Assembly (NCBI GenBank): GCA_022572885.1
Contig: JACZVC010000018.1
Location: 8,632-65,676, forward strand
Origin: Pseudomonadota bacterium
GTDB taxonomy: Bacteria; Pseudomonadota; Gammaproteobacteria; Steroidobacterales; MnTg04
Reading direction: 5' to 3'
DNA: 57,045 nucleotides
Part shown: positions 29,526-41,927 of the stretch, one piece after another
How positions within the stretch are numbered: the first letter of the stretch is position 1
How the letters are laid out: each line of letters starts with the position of its first letter
Notes under the pieces: generated by a model
The model's input: the letters and a program-made list of their open reading frames with translations, nothing else
Database searches by the model: none
What the model was told of the DNA's origin: nothing
Translations under genes and position numbers: made by a program

Positions 29526-30389
29526 TCAATCACTCTCAATCGTGATCTGGGCTGTGTTGCCGCGGCGTCGCGCATTTTGCAGTGCAAACGGCTCGCCGTC
29601 CACCAGGATTTCCACGCCATCGGCAAATCCCAGGAAAATTTCAACCGGCGGTACGCCGATCAGAGTCCGCTCGCTGCCCGCCAGGCCCATCTCATAAATC
29701 AGGCGCCGTCCCCGCGCGTCATAAGCTTCGATCCACGATTCACGATTGAAACGCACGGTCAGGCGTTTCGTGGGCAGCGCCACTTTCACTGGCGGTCCGG
29801 CCTCGGGCGATGCTTCAACCGCTTCGCCATTGCCGGCTGCCGCCGGCAGTTGGTGAGGCGACGCGGCGGCGCCCGGCGTATCGTGTTCAACATCGCCGGC
29901 CGGATCGTTGCCTGCGGCCTGCGGTATCGCAATCTGCGGCGTGACGGCCGGTTCGCCGCCATCGAGATTATTGGTCCGCTCGATGATCCAAAGACCCACA
30001 TAGAACAACGCACCAATGACAATCACAAAACCGGCTGCCAGTGAAATTCTGCGCACCCGCTTGTCTCGCTGCATCGCCATTTCGACCTCGGTTGAAACCG
30101 CTGCGGGGCTCGGGTCGGTACCCAGCGACTGCATATGCCCAAGCAATTGTTCGCTGTCGAGCTTGAGCAGCAACGCGTAGTTCCGCAGATGCCCGCGCAC
30201 GAAGACCGGCGCGCCGATCAACTCGAAGCGCTCACTCTCCAGTGCATCGATCTGGTATTCGCCAAGGTGAAGTTCAGCCGCAACCTGGGAAATCGCAAGA
30301 CCCTGTGCTTCGCGCGCCTGCCTTAACTGCTGACCGGGACCGGTCCGGGTCTCTTGCGATTCATCCTGTTTGCCCGGTTCATCCGGCAT
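29526..30389 (-). CDS. rodZ: Cytoskeletal/cell-shape protein RodZ
   Basis: A 287-aa protein with an N-terminal Xre-like helix-turn-helix (QLRQAREAQGLAISQVAAEL, residues about 20-85), one membrane helix (AAGFVIVIGALFYVGLWII), a Pro/Ala-rich linker and a C-terminal DUF4115 domain (WIEAYDARGRRLIYEM). RodZ links MreB to the elongation machinery. The start at 30389 overlaps the pilW stop by 11 bases. Confidence 0.93.
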   Translation of the reverse strand: MPDEPGKQDESQETRTGPGQQLRQAREAQGLAISQVAAELHLGEYQIDALESERFELIGAPVFVRGHLRNYALLLKLDSEQLLGHMQSLGTDPSPAAVSTEVEMAMQRDKRVRRISLAAGFVIVIGALFYVGLWIIERTNNLDGGEPAVTPQIAIPQAAGNDPAGDVEHDTPGAAASPHQLPAAAGNGEAVEASPEAGPPVKVALPTKRLTVRFNRESWIEAYDARGRRLIYEMGLAGSERTLIGVPPVEIFLGFADGVEILVDGEPFALQNARRRGNTAQITIESD

Positions 30390-31152
30390 TTTTCTCCGCC
30401 TCCAGCACCCAACGGACCTCGACGGAATCCGGGAATTTCTCCAGCAGCTGCATTGAATACGCACCGGCCGCGGCCTTGTCGCCGAGCGCCTCCTCCACGC
30501 GCAGACCCAGCCACAACGCATCGGGGGTCGCCGACGCCGCACTGGCCATATAGCGGTCCATGAACGCCCTCGCCTGCAGGTAAATTTTCTCTTCGAAACT
30601 CAAATCCGCCAACTGCAGGAGCGCGCCGATAAATTCGGGGTCCGCTGCCAGGGCGAGCCTGAAATACGACTCCGCCTGCCCGCTGTTCCCTTTATCGCGG
30701 GCACACAGGCCGGCGTTGGTATGGGCAGCAGCCGGCGTTCGGTAGAGCGGGTTCTTCACCGCCCTTGCGAAATTTTCCATCGCCTCGTCGTAATCCCCTC
30801 GCTGGCAAAGATACGCACCATAATTATTCAGGGTCGCTGAGTTATCCGGCTCCAGGCGCAATGAACGACGATATTCCGCACCCGCCTCAGCCAGCCTGCC
30901 AAGCCGGATATACAGGACCGCCAGCGCCGTATGGGTGTCGGCGCGATCGGGATCCTGCCTGATCGACTTCTCCAGTATCTCCAACGCAGCCTCCATATGA
31001 CCCTGGTGCATATAAGCGACGCCCAGTTGCAAATTGTAGCCGGCGGCCGCGCTGATCGATTGTTTGTCGGGTTCGGGTTTGCGCCCGGTGGTCACACAGG
31101 CGCTCGCCAGCGCCGCGGATAAAATAATCAGATGCTGGATTATGGCTTTCAT
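30379..31152 (-). CDS. pilW: Type IV pilus biogenesis TPR lipoprotein PilW/PilF
   Basis: A 257-aa lipoprotein (lipobox LASACV) made of tetratricopeptide repeats (e.g. [40 protein letters not shown]). It is the pilotin for PilQ secretin assembly. It overlaps rlmN by 4 bases (ATGA) in the conserved rlmN-pilW-rodZ order, which supports the assignment over other TPR proteins. Confidence 0.93.
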   Translation of the reverse strand: MKAIIQHLIILSAALASACVTTGRKPEPDKQSISAAAGYNLQLGVAYMHQGHMEAALEILEKSIRQDPDRADTHTALAVLYIRLGRLAEAGAEYRRSLRLEPDNSATLNNYGAYLCQRGDYDEAMENFARAVKNPLYRTPAAAHTNAGLCARDKGNSGQAESYFRLALAADPEFIGALLQLADLSFEEKIYLQARAFMDRYMASAASATPDALWLGLRVEEALGDKAAAGAYSMQLLEKFPDSVEVRWVLEAEKNAG

Positions 31153-32258
31153 GCGCTTGCTGCCTTTAGCTTCATTTTGTCACCCAGTCGCGCCGTGGTC
31201 CGGTCCTTGACCCTGCCGGCCAGTTGCCCGCATGCCGCATCGATGTCCTGCCCCCGCGTGCGCCGGGTGGTGGTCATGATACCGCCGTCCAGCAGGATTT
31301 GCCGGAATTCGTCGATGCGTTGCGCCGGCGAGCAACGATACCCGGTGCCGGGAAATGGATTGAAAGGAATCAGGTTGACCTTGGCTGGCCGATCACGCAG
31401 CAGAAGCGCCAGTTCCCTGGCGAGACCGGGACTGTCATTGACGCCATCCATCATCACGTATTCAAAAGTGATGTGCCGGTTGTGGTGTTTTTTCGCATAT
31501 ACCCAGCAGGCATCGAGCAATTCCCGGATCGGGTGCTTGCGATTGATCGGCACCAGGCGGTCGCGAAGCTCGTCATTGGGCGCATGCAGGGACACCGCCA
31601 GCGCCACATTGCAGTCGTCAGCCAGTTTTTCCAGGTTCGGCACCAGCCCCGACGTGGACAGCGTAACCCGGCGCCTCGATAACTCGAAACCCAGCTCGTC
31701 GATCAGCAGCTGCAGTACCGGCACCACATTGCGGTAATTGGCCAACGGCTCTCCCATCCCCATGAAAACCACGTTGGTGATGACGCGTTCCGACGCCAGC
31801 GCCGTTTCCCCGAGCAGACGCTTTGCCAGCCAGACCTGGCCGGCGATCTCCGCGCTGCCCAGGTTGCGGTTGAAACCTTGCTTGCCGGTCGCGCAAAAAC
31901 TGCAATCCAGCGCACAGCCGACCTGGCTGGAAATACACAAAGTGCCCCTGTCCGCCTCGGGGATAAAGACCATCTCGACCGCCTGGGCCGCATCGGTACG
32001 CAGCAACCACTTGCGCGTGCCATCGCCCGACAGTTGTTCGGTTACGATCCCGGGCGCCTTGATCTCGGCAATTTCCTTGAGGCGCTGGCGCAAGGTCTTG
32101 CTGATATCGGTCATGCGATCGAAATCGGCTTCGCCCCGACGATAAATCCATTTCATCAACTGGCGCGCACGATATGGGCTCTCGTCGAGCCCGGCGAAGA
32201 AATCCTCCAGTTGCGCCCGTGAAAGACCCAGCAGGTTTTGGCGTTCGCCATTCATCAT
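31149..32258 (-). CDS. rlmN: 23S rRNA/tRNA adenine-C2 methyltransferase RlmN
   Basis: A 369-aa radical SAM enzyme that methylates C2 of A2503 in 23S rRNA and A37 in tRNA. The cluster motif CX3CX2C is seen in [14 protein letters not shown]. The SAM-binding GMGEPLANY and the conserved C-terminal [13 protein letters not shown] (with a catalytic Cys) are present. Two adjacent ATGs (32258, 32255) could start it; I use the first. ndk lies 25 bases upstream. Confidence 0.96.
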   Translation of the reverse strand: MMNGERQNLLGLSRAQLEDFFAGLDESPYRARQLMKWIYRRGEADFDRMTDISKTLRQRLKEIAEIKAPGIVTEQLSGDGTRKWLLRTDAAQAVEMVFIPEADRGTLCISSQVGCALDCSFCATGKQGFNRNLGSAEIAGQVWLAKRLLGETALASERVITNVVFMGMGEPLANYRNVVPVLQLLIDELGFELSRRRVTLSTSGLVPNLEKLADDCNVALAVSLHAPNDELRDRLVPINRKHPIRELLDACWVYAKKHHNRHITFEYVMMDGVNDSPGLARELALLLRDRPAKVNLIPFNPFPGTGYRCSPAQRIDEFRQILLDGGIMTTTRRTRGQDIDAACGQLAGRVKDRTTARLGDKMKLKAASA

Positions 32259-32283
32259 TATTATCAGGCGATCGGGCAGCCGC

Positions 32284-32709
32284 CTAACGGGTGCGCGGAC
32301 AGGCCCCGTCGTCGCCAAAGAAAAAGCCGATTTCCCAGGTAGCCGTTTCCGGCCCATCGGAACCGTGCACGACATTGGCGTCTATCGAGGCGGCAAAATC
32401 TGCGCGTATCGTTCCCGGATCGGCTTCGGCCGGGTTGGTCGCGCCCATGATTTCACGATTTCGCGCGATGGCGTTTTCGCCTTCCAGCACCTGCACCAGG
32501 ACCGGACCGGAACTCATATAGCTGACCAGATCGGGATAAAACGGCCGTTCCTTGTGAACCGCGTAAAACTCGCCGACCTGCTCGGTGGACAAATGCATCA
32601 TCCGTGACCCGACTATGCGCAGACCACCTTCTTCGAAGCGTTTGCAGATCTCGCCGATGATGTTTTTTTCGACGCCATCGGGCTTGATAATCGATAAAGT
32701 ACGTTCCAT
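32284..32709 (-). CDS. ndk: Nucleoside diphosphate kinase
   Basis: A 141-aa Ndk that transfers phosphate between nucleoside di- and triphosphates. The catalytic His is in [11 protein letters not shown], and [12 protein letters not shown] is the usual N-terminus. Length is normal. Confidence 0.98.
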   Translation of the reverse strand: MERTLSIIKPDGVEKNIIGEICKRFEEGGLRIVGSRMMHLSTEQVGEFYAVHKERPFYPDLVSYMSSGPVLVQVLEGENAIARNREIMGATNPAEADPGTIRADFAASIDANVVHGSDGPETATWEIGFFFGDDGACPRTR

Positions 32710-32772
32710 TTAGTGATTTTCCATGTTTTTCGACGAAAATACCGGTATTTTTAGGGCTTTTCGTGAAAGTTA

Positions 32773-33096
32773 TCAGACGTTGAAGCTTTCACCGCAGCCA
32801 CACTCGCCCTTGCTGCGCGGATTCCTGAACTTGAACGCCTCGTTGAGTCCCTGCTTGATGAAATCCACTTCGGTACCATCGATCAGCGGCAGGCTATCTT
32901 TGTCGACCACCACCATGACGCCACGGTCTTCGAACACGGTATCGTTTTCCTCCACCGCGTCGGCGTAATTGATGACATACGCGAATCCGGAACAACCGGT
33001 TTTCTTGACGCCCACGCGCAAACCCAGGCCACTACCTCTTTTTTCCAGGTAGTCCTTGACGCGGTCGGCCGCGGATTGGGTCAGCGATATGGCCAT
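32773..33096 (-). CDS. iscA: Iron-sulfur assembly protein IscA (A-type carrier)
   Basis: A 107-aa A-type carrier that delivers Fe-S clusters. The three conserved cysteines are present: [12 protein letters not shown] and the C-terminal [11 protein letters not shown]. The start [14 protein letters not shown] at 33096 gives the normal length. It follows the iscU-like gene in the iscS cluster. Confidence 0.94.
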   Translation of the reverse strand: MAISLTQSAADRVKDYLEKRGSGLGLRVGVKKTGCSGFAYVINYADAVEENDTVFEDRGVMVVVDKDSLPLIDGTEVDFIKQGLNEAFKFRNPRSKGECGCGESFNV

Positions 33097-33142
33097 GACA
33101 GGTATTTTCTCACAGATGTTTTCGAATGTAATCCCTGACAGT

Positions 33143-33514
33143 CTACCGCTTTTCCCATGCAGCCAGCGCTGCGGCGATCGCGTCCTCGACAATCAATGCC
33201 TGCCCCAGCTTTTCCGCCGGCAGCCCCAGCTCGTCGGCAAGCTGTTGCGGGGTTTCCTGCACGGCATCGTCCACTGGCCTGCCGATCAGCCGCTCAGCCA
33301 TGTATTCCGCGACCGCGATCGTGTGCGGACAGCCATAGGCCTTGAAACGGGCATCGTGTATCCGGCTGGCGATGATCTCCAAATAGAAAACCACATCGCT
33401 GCCGGTACGGCGTTTGCCGGCGCGGCCGATGGCCAGCCGATCCGCGGGCAGCCGGGGACGGCCCGCGTGCCGCGGGCGCCGGAAGCGGGACAGGACTGCC
33501 TTGCTGTATTCCAC
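33143..33514 (-). CDS. IscU-like scaffold protein lacking two of three ligand cysteines
   Basis: A 123-aa protein starting at a GTG, with an IscU/NifU-N fold. The segment [20 protein letters not shown] matches IscU around its second ligand Cys. The first ligand region (PACGD in IscU) reads RRTGSDVVF, and the third (HCSILAEDAI) reads [10 protein letters not shown], so only one of three cluster ligands remains. It sits between iscS and iscA exactly where iscU belongs. It may bind IscS without holding a cluster, or hold one with other ligands. I recall similar variants in other gammaproteobacteria. Confidence 0.82.
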   Translation of the reverse strand: MEYSKAVLSRFRRPRHAGRPRLPADRLAIGRAGKRRTGSDVVFYLEIIASRIHDARFKAYGCPHTIAVAEYMAERLIGRPVDDAVQETPQQLADELGLPAEKLGQALIVEDAIAAALAAWEKR

Positions 33515-33525
33515 TGCGCTTGCGG

Positions 33526-34716
33526 TCAGGCGCCGTCCGCGGCCGCCGTCCGCGGCGCCAGCTCGCGCATGCGGGTGACTTGCCGGGTGGTTTCGGCGAT
33601 CGCAAAATCGATATCGGCCTCGGTGCTGAACCGCCCGACGCTGAAGCGTATCGATGCCTGCCCGAGCTGGTCGTCGCGACCCAGCGCCCGCAACACATAT
33701 GACGCTTCGGTGCTCGCCGAGATACAGGCCGAACCGCTGGAAACCGCCAGCTTGTGCAACGCCAGCAGCAGGCTTTCACCCTCCACCCCCGCGAAACTGA
33801 CGTTCAATATTCCGGCCACGCGCCGTTGCGGGTCGCCGTTTAGCCAGACGCCATCGAGCGCCGACAACCCGCGCCAGAGTTTTTCCCGCAGCGCCAGCAG
33901 GCGCTGGTATTCGGACTCCAGTTCGGCCGCGGCAATCGCATAGGCTTCGCCCATGCCGACGATCTGGTGGGTCGCCAGGGTTCCCGCGCGCAGACCCATT
34001 TCCTGGCCCCCGCCGTGGATGATCGGATCGAGCTGACACCGTGGACTGCGACAGACATACAAAGCGCCGATGCCCTTGGGACCATAAATCTTGTGCCCGG
34101 TAAATGACATCATATCCACCTTCAACTCGGCCAGGTTGATTGCCAGCTTACCCACGCTCTGTGCCGCATCGACATGAAACAGCACGGCGCGTTCGCGGCA
34201 CAATTCACCGATCGCCGCGATATCGGTAATGGTCCCGATCTCGTTGTTGACCTGCATCAGCGAGACCAGGATGGTGTCGTCACGCAGCGCTTCGCCCACT
34301 TGTTGCGAGTCGATCATGCCCCCCGCCAATGGGTGCAGGTAAGTGACCTCGAAGCCTTCCTTTTCCAGTTGCCTGCAGGTATCCAGCACCGCCTTGTGCT
34401 CGATCTTCGAGGTGACGATATGCCTGCCCCGATCGCGGTTAAACCGTGCGCTCCCGGTGATCGCCAGGTTGTCGGATTCGGTGGCGCCGGATGTCCAGAT
34501 AATTTCCTGGCGGTTTGCACCGACCAGGCCGGCGACCTGGCCACGGGCGTTTTCAACCGCCCCCTTCGCCTGCCGCCCGAACACATGGCTGCTCGACGCC
34601 GGGTTGGCAAACAGACCGTCCGCCGTCAGGCAGGCGGACATTTTGGCGGCGACCCGCGGGTCCGTCGGCGTGCCGGCCGCGTAATCCAGAAATATTGGCA
34701 GTCCTGATTCAGTCAT
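33526..34716 (-). CDS. iscS: Cysteine desulfurase IscS
   Basis: A 396-aa PLP enzyme that moves sulfur from cysteine to Fe-S scaffolds and tRNA thiolation proteins. The PLP Lys is in [12 protein letters not shown], and the active Cys in [11 protein letters not shown]. The start at 34716 ([17 protein letters not shown]) gives normal length and overlaps the trmJ stop by 8 bases. No iscR, hscBA or fdx lies nearby, so the isc cluster here is reduced. Confidence 0.94.
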   Translation of the reverse strand: MTESGLPIFLDYAAGTPTDPRVAAKMSACLTADGLFANPASSSHVFGRQAKGAVENARGQVAGLVGANRQEIIWTSGATESDNLAITGSARFNRDRGRHIVTSKIEHKAVLDTCRQLEKEGFEVTYLHPLAGGMIDSQQVGEALRDDTILVSLMQVNNEIGTITDIAAIGELCRERAVLFHVDAAQSVGKLAINLAELKVDMMSFTGHKIYGPKGIGALYVCRSPRCQLDPIIHGGGQEMGLRAGTLATHQIVGMGEAYAIAAAELESEYQRLLALREKLWRGLSALDGVWLNGDPQRRVAGILNVSFAGVEGESLLLALHKLAVSSGSACISASTEASYVLRALGRDDQLGQASIRFSVGRFSTEADIDFAIAETTRQVTRMRELAPRTAAADGA

Positions 34717-35440
34717 TGGGTTTTTTCCCGGTTGGTTTCTGCACCGCCGACAATATGCCACGGAGAATATTGATCTCATTTTCATCCGGAGCGGCGCGGT
34801 TGAACAAACGCCGCAAGCGACGCATCAAGTGTCGCGGATTATCCGGGTCGAGAAAGCCACTTGCCAGCAGAACTTCCTCCAGGTGCTGATAAAAACGCTG
34901 CATATCTTCGGCCACCGCCGGCGGCGGGTCGGCGGATGCCGGAGGCAGAGCGCTCTGCCCGCGCGCCAGGCGAATTTCGTAGGCGAGAAGCTGCACCGCC
35001 ATGGCCAGGTTCAGCGAGCTGTATTCGGGATTCGCCGGAATGCTGATCAACAGGTGGCAACGTTCCAGTTCCGCGTTGGACAAACCATATTTTTCACGGC
35101 CAAACAACAAAGCGACCGTTGTATTGGCGGTGCTCGCCACCAGTTCGGCAGCCGCTTCACGCGGCGTCTTGCAAGGCCAGGCCAGGCTGCGCTGCCGGGC
35201 ACTGACCGCCGCAACCAGGCCACAACCCTGCAAAGCCTGGTCGAGATTGGCAACCACCGTTGCCGATTCCAGCAACTCGTGCGCGCCGGAGGCCCTGGCG
35301 GTAGCATCGTCATCGGGAAAGGATTTTGGCGCCACCAGCCAAAGATCGTCCAATCCCATGTTATGCATTGCCCGTGCGGCGGCGCCGATATTGCCCGCAT
35401 GGCTGGTTTCCAGCAACACGATTCTCAACGATTGACTCAT
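34709..35440 (-). CDS. trmJ: tRNA (Cm32/Um32) methyltransferase TrmJ
   Basis: A 243-aa SPOUT methyltransferase for 2'-O-methylation at position 32 of tRNA. The N-terminus [19 protein letters not shown] and the knot motifs [12 protein letters not shown] and [17 protein letters not shown] are typical. The start at 35440 puts the conserved block near the N-terminus. Its place next to iscS and divergent from suhB is conserved in gammaproteobacteria. Confidence 0.94.
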   Translation of the reverse strand: MSQSLRIVLLETSHAGNIGAAARAMHNMGLDDLWLVAPKSFPDDDATARASGAHELLESATVVANLDQALQGCGLVAAVSARQRSLAWPCKTPREAAAELVASTANTTVALLFGREKYGLSNAELERCHLLISIPANPEYSSLNLAMAVQLLAYEIRLARGQSALPPASADPPPAVAEDMQRFYQHLEEVLLASGFLDPDNPRHLMRRLRRLFNRAAPDENEINILRGILSAVQKPTGKKPND

Positions 35441-35575
35441 GACGATGAGATCCCGCAGAACCACTCAATTTCAATCAACAACGGCGAAAACCCCCAATGT
35501 TTGCTATCCTTCCGCCCCCGAAAGGCCGTCGTATTATAACGGCGGTTACTGCTCTTTGATAAACAGGTGATCCCG

Positions 35576-36376
35576 ATGAATCCGATGCTGAACATAGCCC
35601 GGCAGGCTGCCCTGAATGCCGGCGATATCATCGTCCGCAACATCAACCGGCTACAGCGGATGCAGATCACCAAAAAAGGCCGCAACGATTACGTCACAGA
35701 GGTCGACCGGCTGGCCGAGCAGGAAATAATCGGGACCATACGCCATTCATATCCGGATCACGCCTACCTCGCCGAGGAAAGCGGCCAGACCGGCGATAGC
35801 GAATTTGTCTGGATTATCGACCCGCTGGATGGCACCACCAACTACCTCCACGGCTTCCCGGTATTCGCCGTATCGATCGCGCTACAGATCAATGGCCGCC
35901 TGGAATGCGGCCTGATCTACGACGTCATGCGCCAGGAAATTTTCGAAGCCTCGCGCGGTCAGGGCGCCAAAGTCGACGGCCATCGAATCCGGGTCAGCAA
36001 ACAAGGCGGCCTGCAAGGCGCTTTGATCGGCACCGGATTCCCGTTCCGCAACAACAACCGCTGGCTCGACGAGTATATGGAAATGCTCAAGACGGTGATA
36101 AAAAGCGCGGCCGGGGTCAGAAGGCCCGGCGCGGCCGCGCTCGATCTGGCCTATGTCGCCGCCGGCCGGCTCGATGCGTTCTGGGAGACCGGTTTGTCAC
36201 CTTGGGACATGGCGGCCGGCGCGCTGATTATTCGTGAGGCCGGCGGTTTCGTAACCGACTTCAGCGGCGACGAAAACTTTCTCGAAAGCGGCAACATCAT
36301 CGCCGGCAACCCGAAGGTCTATAAAGACCTGATGAAAGCCATCCATCCCCACCTTGGCGCACTTGGCGCTCTTTAG
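35576..36376 (+). CDS. suhB: Inositol-1-monophosphatase SuhB
   Basis: A 266-aa member of the inositol monophosphatase family. Metal-binding motifs are YLAEESG, IIDPLDGTTNYLHGFP and SPWDMAAGALII. In gammaproteobacteria SuhB also acts in rRNA antitermination complexes. I use the ATG at 35576; a GTG 9 bases earlier is possible. It is divergent from trmJ. Confidence 0.95.
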   Translation: MNPMLNIARQAALNAGDIIVRNINRLQRMQITKKGRNDYVTEVDRLAEQEIIGTIRHSYPDHAYLAEESGQTGDSEFVWIIDPLDGTTNYLHGFPVFAVSIALQINGRLECGLIYDVMRQEIFEASRGQGAKVDGHRIRVSKQGGLQGALIGTGFPFRNNNRWLDEYMEMLKTVIKSAAGVRRPGAAALDLAYVAAGRLDAFWETGLSPWDMAAGALIIREAGGFVTDFSGDENFLESGNIIAGNPKVYKDLMKAIHPHLGALGAL

Positions 36377-36401
36377 CCTGCATGCCGCGCCCATCGAAGC
36401 A

Positions 36402-37337
36402 TCAGGGCATTTCGTCGAGTTCTTTTTCGATCACCGGCGGCATCAGGTCCTGGGTCGAAACATCCAGGACCAGCGCCAGGCTGCTGGCCACGTATATCGA
36501 CGAATAGGTACCGATCACGACACCGACAATCAGCGCCGTCGCGAACGAATGGATGGCTTCACCACCAAGGAAAAACAAGGCCAGCAATACCAGCAACGTC
36601 GTCATCGATGTGATCAGCGTGCGGCTCAGAGTCTGGTTGATGGATACGTTCATGACTTCCAGTGCATGGCTTTTACGAATCCGCAAGAAATTTTCGCGAA
36701 TCCGGTCGAAGACGACGATAGTGTCGTTCAACGAGTAACCGATAACGGCCAACACGGCTGCGAGCACGGCAAGATCGAACGGCAGGTTGAATAGCGAGAA
36801 AAACCCCAAGGTGATGATCACGTCATGCACCAGCGCAGCGACCGCGCCGAGCGAGAATTTCCACTGAAAGCGGAACGCGACATAGGCCATGATGAACAGC
36901 AGGGCGAACAACATCGCCAGGCCACCCTGTTCGCGAAGTTCCTCGCCGACCTGCGGGCCGACAAACTCGACCCGGCGCAAGGTCACGGTCGGGTCCTGGG
37001 TGGAAAGCACTTCGAGGATTTGCACGCCGACCGCATCGCTGCTCGCTTCGCCTTCCTGCGGCAGCAAGCGAATCAGCACATCGCGATCGGTGCCGAAATT
37101 CTGCAACTGCGCGGAAGCAAAGCCCGCCGCCTCGAGTCCGCTGCGGATTCGCGGCAAATCGGCGGCGTCCTGGTAGCCCACCTCGAGCAGCACGCCGCCG
37201 GTGAAATCGATACCGAATTCCAGGCCCTTGGCAAACAGCGAGCCCACTGAAATAACGAGCAGCAGCGTCGAAAAGGCGAATGCGATTCGCTTCTTGCCCA
37301 TGAAGTCAACACCGGAAAATACAAGCGTGGTTTTCAT
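36402..37337 (-). CDS. secF: Protein translocase subunit SecF
   Basis: A 311-aa inner-membrane protein with six predicted helices. GIDFTGGVLLEV is the SecD/SecF signature, and SLNDTIVVFDRIREN lies in the conserved helix region. With SecD it drives late steps of Sec export using the proton gradient. It starts 13 bases after secD. Confidence 0.96.
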   Translation of the reverse strand: MKTTLVFSGVDFMGKKRIAFAFSTLLLVISVGSLFAKGLEFGIDFTGGVLLEVGYQDAADLPRIRSGLEAAGFASAQLQNFGTDRDVLIRLLPQEGEASSDAVGVQILEVLSTQDPTVTLRRVEFVGPQVGEELREQGGLAMLFALLFIMAYVAFRFQWKFSLGAVAALVHDVIITLGFFSLFNLPFDLAVLAAVLAVIGYSLNDTIVVFDRIRENFLRIRKSHALEVMNVSINQTLSRTLITSMTTLLVLLALFFLGGEAIHSFATALIVGVVIGTYSSIYVASSLALVLDVSTQDLMPPVIEKELDEMP

Positions 37338-37350
37338 CAGGAGATCCCTC

Positions 37351-39201
37351 TCAGATCGACAGGTGGTCCAAATGCTGACGGCGGCCATAAATCACGTTGA
37401 TCAGCGCACGGGTGCCGACAATGGCGGTAAACATCGAGGTCAGTATACCCAGCGACAAGGTGACGGCAAAACCGCGGATCGCACCGGTGCCAAAGGTGAA
37501 CAAGACCACCGCGGCGATCAGCGTGGTGACGTTGGCGTCGATAATCGATGAAAACGCCTTGCCATAACCGGCGGCGATGCTGGCTTGCGGACTGTTGCCG
37601 TTACGCAATTCCTCGCGGATACGCTCGAAGATCAGCACATTGGCATCAACCGCCATACCAACCGTCAGCACGATGCCGGCGATACCCGGCAGCGTCAGCA
37701 CCGCCTGCAGCAACGACAGCAATGCCACGACCAGCACCAGATTAGCCGATAGCGCCAGGTTCGCGACCATGCCGAACACGCGGTAATAGATGATCATGAA
37801 CACGAAGATTGCGAAGAAACCGATCTTGACCGCCTCGAAGCCCTTGTCGATATTGTCCTGGCCCAGGCTCGGGCCGATGGTTCTTTCCTCGACGATGAAT
37901 ATGGGCGCCGCCAGCGAACCCGCTCTGAGCAACAGCGCGAGATCGCGTGACTCGACCGGCGTCAACCCGGTGATCTGGAAATTGCTGCTGAATATACCCT
38001 GAATGGTGGCGATGCTGATCACTTCCTCACGGGTCGAAGACCTGAGGCAGCCGCTGTTGCCGGGACCGAGTTCATCGCAGACTTGCTCGATAAACACGAC
38101 GGCCATCGATTTTTTCAGATTGTTCTTCGTTGTTTCGAGCATCCGCCGCGCGCCCTTGGCGTCCAGCTTGACGAAGACCGCCGGCTGGCCTTCCGAAAAG
38201 CCCGAGGTCGCATCGGTAAGCTGGTCGCCGGTGACAATGACCTCGCGCTTGAGCAGCACCGGTGAGCCGTCGCGCTCGAAATACAGTTTGCTGCCCAGCG
38301 GCGGCCGGCCGCGGCGCTGCGCCTCATAGGCATTGCTGTCCTGGTCCACCAGCCTGAAATCGACAGTTGCCGTCGCACCCAGAACGATCTTGGCCTGCGC
38401 CGGGTCCTGCACGCCCGGCAACTGAACGACGATACGACCCAATCCCTGGCGCTGGACCAAAGGCTCGGCGACGCCCAGTTCGTTGACCCGGTTGCGCAAG
38501 GTCGTGATGTTTTGCTGGATCGCAAAATCCTGGCGTTGTTTGATCAGGTTCGCGCTCATGCCGACGCGGACTACCGTGTCCCCGCCGATCCGCCTGTCGC
38601 TGAGCACCAACTGCGCATCGTAGGCACGCAAAAGGCCGTTGACCGTATCCAGGTCGTCCGGGTTACGCAGCGTCAGGTTGATCCTGTCACCGCTGACTTC
38701 GATACTGCGGTAGGGAATTTTCTCATCGCGCAACAGCGCTCGAAAATCGGATCTGTACCTTTCCAAGGTTTGTGAGATGGTGCCTTGCAGGTCGACCTCG
38801 TACAGGAAGTAAACACCGCCGCGCAGATCGAGACCCAGGCTCATCGGCTGCAAGCCCAACTCACGCAACCAATCCGGCGTACGCGGTTCCATGGTCAGGG
38901 CGACGACGTAATTGTCGCCAAACTGCTCCCCGAGTACGGCGGCTGCCTGGATTTGTATGTCCTTATCGGCGAAACGCACCACCACGCGGTCCTGCTCGAG
39001 ATGGGCGGCCAGGAATTCGACGCCGGCTTCATCGAGGAAGCCTTTGGCCTGGTTCAGCCCGAGTTCGCCCATGGGCTCGCGCTTTTCGGGCGCGATCTGC
39101 AGGGCCGGATCTTCGCCATAGATATTGGGCAACGCCAGCAGCGTGCCAAAAACAATGACCGCGACAACCAGAATGTTCTTCCAGGCTGGATATCGATTCA
39201 T
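37351..39201 (-). CDS. secD: Protein translocase subunit SecD
   Basis: A 616-aa protein with one N-terminal helix, a large periplasmic P1 domain, LGLDLRGGVYFLYEV near residue 117, and five C-terminal helices including VGMAVDANVLIFERIREEL. It works with SecF and YajC. Operon order queA-tgt-yajC-secD-secF matches other gammaproteobacteria. Confidence 0.97.
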   Translation of the reverse strand: MNRYPAWKNILVVAVIVFGTLLALPNIYGEDPALQIAPEKREPMGELGLNQAKGFLDEAGVEFLAAHLEQDRVVVRFADKDIQIQAAAVLGEQFGDNYVVALTMEPRTPDWLRELGLQPMSLGLDLRGGVYFLYEVDLQGTISQTLERYRSDFRALLRDEKIPYRSIEVSGDRINLTLRNPDDLDTVNGLLRAYDAQLVLSDRRIGGDTVVRVGMSANLIKQRQDFAIQQNITTLRNRVNELGVAEPLVQRQGLGRIVVQLPGVQDPAQAKIVLGATATVDFRLVDQDSNAYEAQRRGRPPLGSKLYFERDGSPVLLKREVIVTGDQLTDATSGFSEGQPAVFVKLDAKGARRMLETTKNNLKKSMAVVFIEQVCDELGPGNSGCLRSSTREEVISIATIQGIFSSNFQITGLTPVESRDLALLLRAGSLAAPIFIVEERTIGPSLGQDNIDKGFEAVKIGFFAIFVFMIIYYRVFGMVANLALSANLVLVVALLSLLQAVLTLPGIAGIVLTVGMAVDANVLIFERIREELRNGNSPQASIAAGYGKAFSSIIDANVTTLIAAVVLFTFGTGAIRGFAVTLSLGILTSMFTAIVGTRALINVIYGRRQHLDHLSI

Positions 39202-39228
39202 TTGCAGCTTCCTTGTCGCAGAGCCTGA

Positions 39229-39555
39229 TCAGGCACTTTTTATGGTTCCCTTGGGCAATACCGTCGCAACCGCCTGTCTTTGCAGTTTGATGGAGGTACC
39301 CTCCGCAATTTCGACGGTTACGAAATGCTCGCCGACATCGGTGAGTTTACCGAGGATGCCGCCGTTGGTCACAACTTCGTCGCCGCTGTTCAACGCGCCG
39401 ATCATCGCCTTGTGCTGCTTGGCTTTTTTCTGCTGGGGCCGGATCAGCATGAAATAGAACACGACAAAAAGAATGACTATAAAAAACACGCTGGACATCG
39501 GGTTCTGCTGAGCGGCGGCGTCCTGGGCCCATGCGCTGGAAATAAAGAAATCCAT
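39229..39555 (-). CDS. yajC: Preprotein translocase subunit YajC
   Basis: A 108-aa small membrane protein with one helix (SVFFIVILFVVFYFMLI) followed by RPQQKKAKQHK and GDEVVTNGGILGKL, all typical of YajC. It lies 27 bases ahead of secD. I use the ATG at 39555 rather than an upstream in-frame one. Confidence 0.96.
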   Translation of the reverse strand: MDFFISSAWAQDAAAQQNPMSSVFFIVILFVVFYFMLIRPQQKKAKQHKAMIGALNSGDEVVTNGGILGKLTDVGEHFVTVEIAEGTSIKLQRQAVATVLPKGTIKSA

Positions 39556-39683
39556 GTTGTCTCCCTCGGTTATCCGCGGTTTTGCCACGGATTGGAACAT
39601 GCTAAACGACCGGTTTTTTCAACCGCTGTATCGAGCCATGGCAGGCCCGAAAGCCCGCTATTATGCCACAAGCTGAGACTAAT

Positions 39684-41832
<2,149 letters not shown>

Positions 41833-41869
41833 AGGTCGCGCATGGTATCAGCTTCGCCTGCCGGCGCCG

Positions 41870-41897
41870 AAAAAAAAGGCCCGGAAGTATCCGGGCC
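41870..41897 (-). terminator. Rho-independent terminator after the double-PDZ protein gene
   Basis: On the minus strand GGCCCGGA and TCCGGGCC form a perfect 8-bp stem with a short loop (TACT), followed by eight T. It lies about 30 bases after the PDZ protein stop and separates that module from queA. Confidence 0.9.
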
Positions 41898-41927
41898 GTA
41901 ACAAAGATCCTGCGTCTGTTTTAATCG

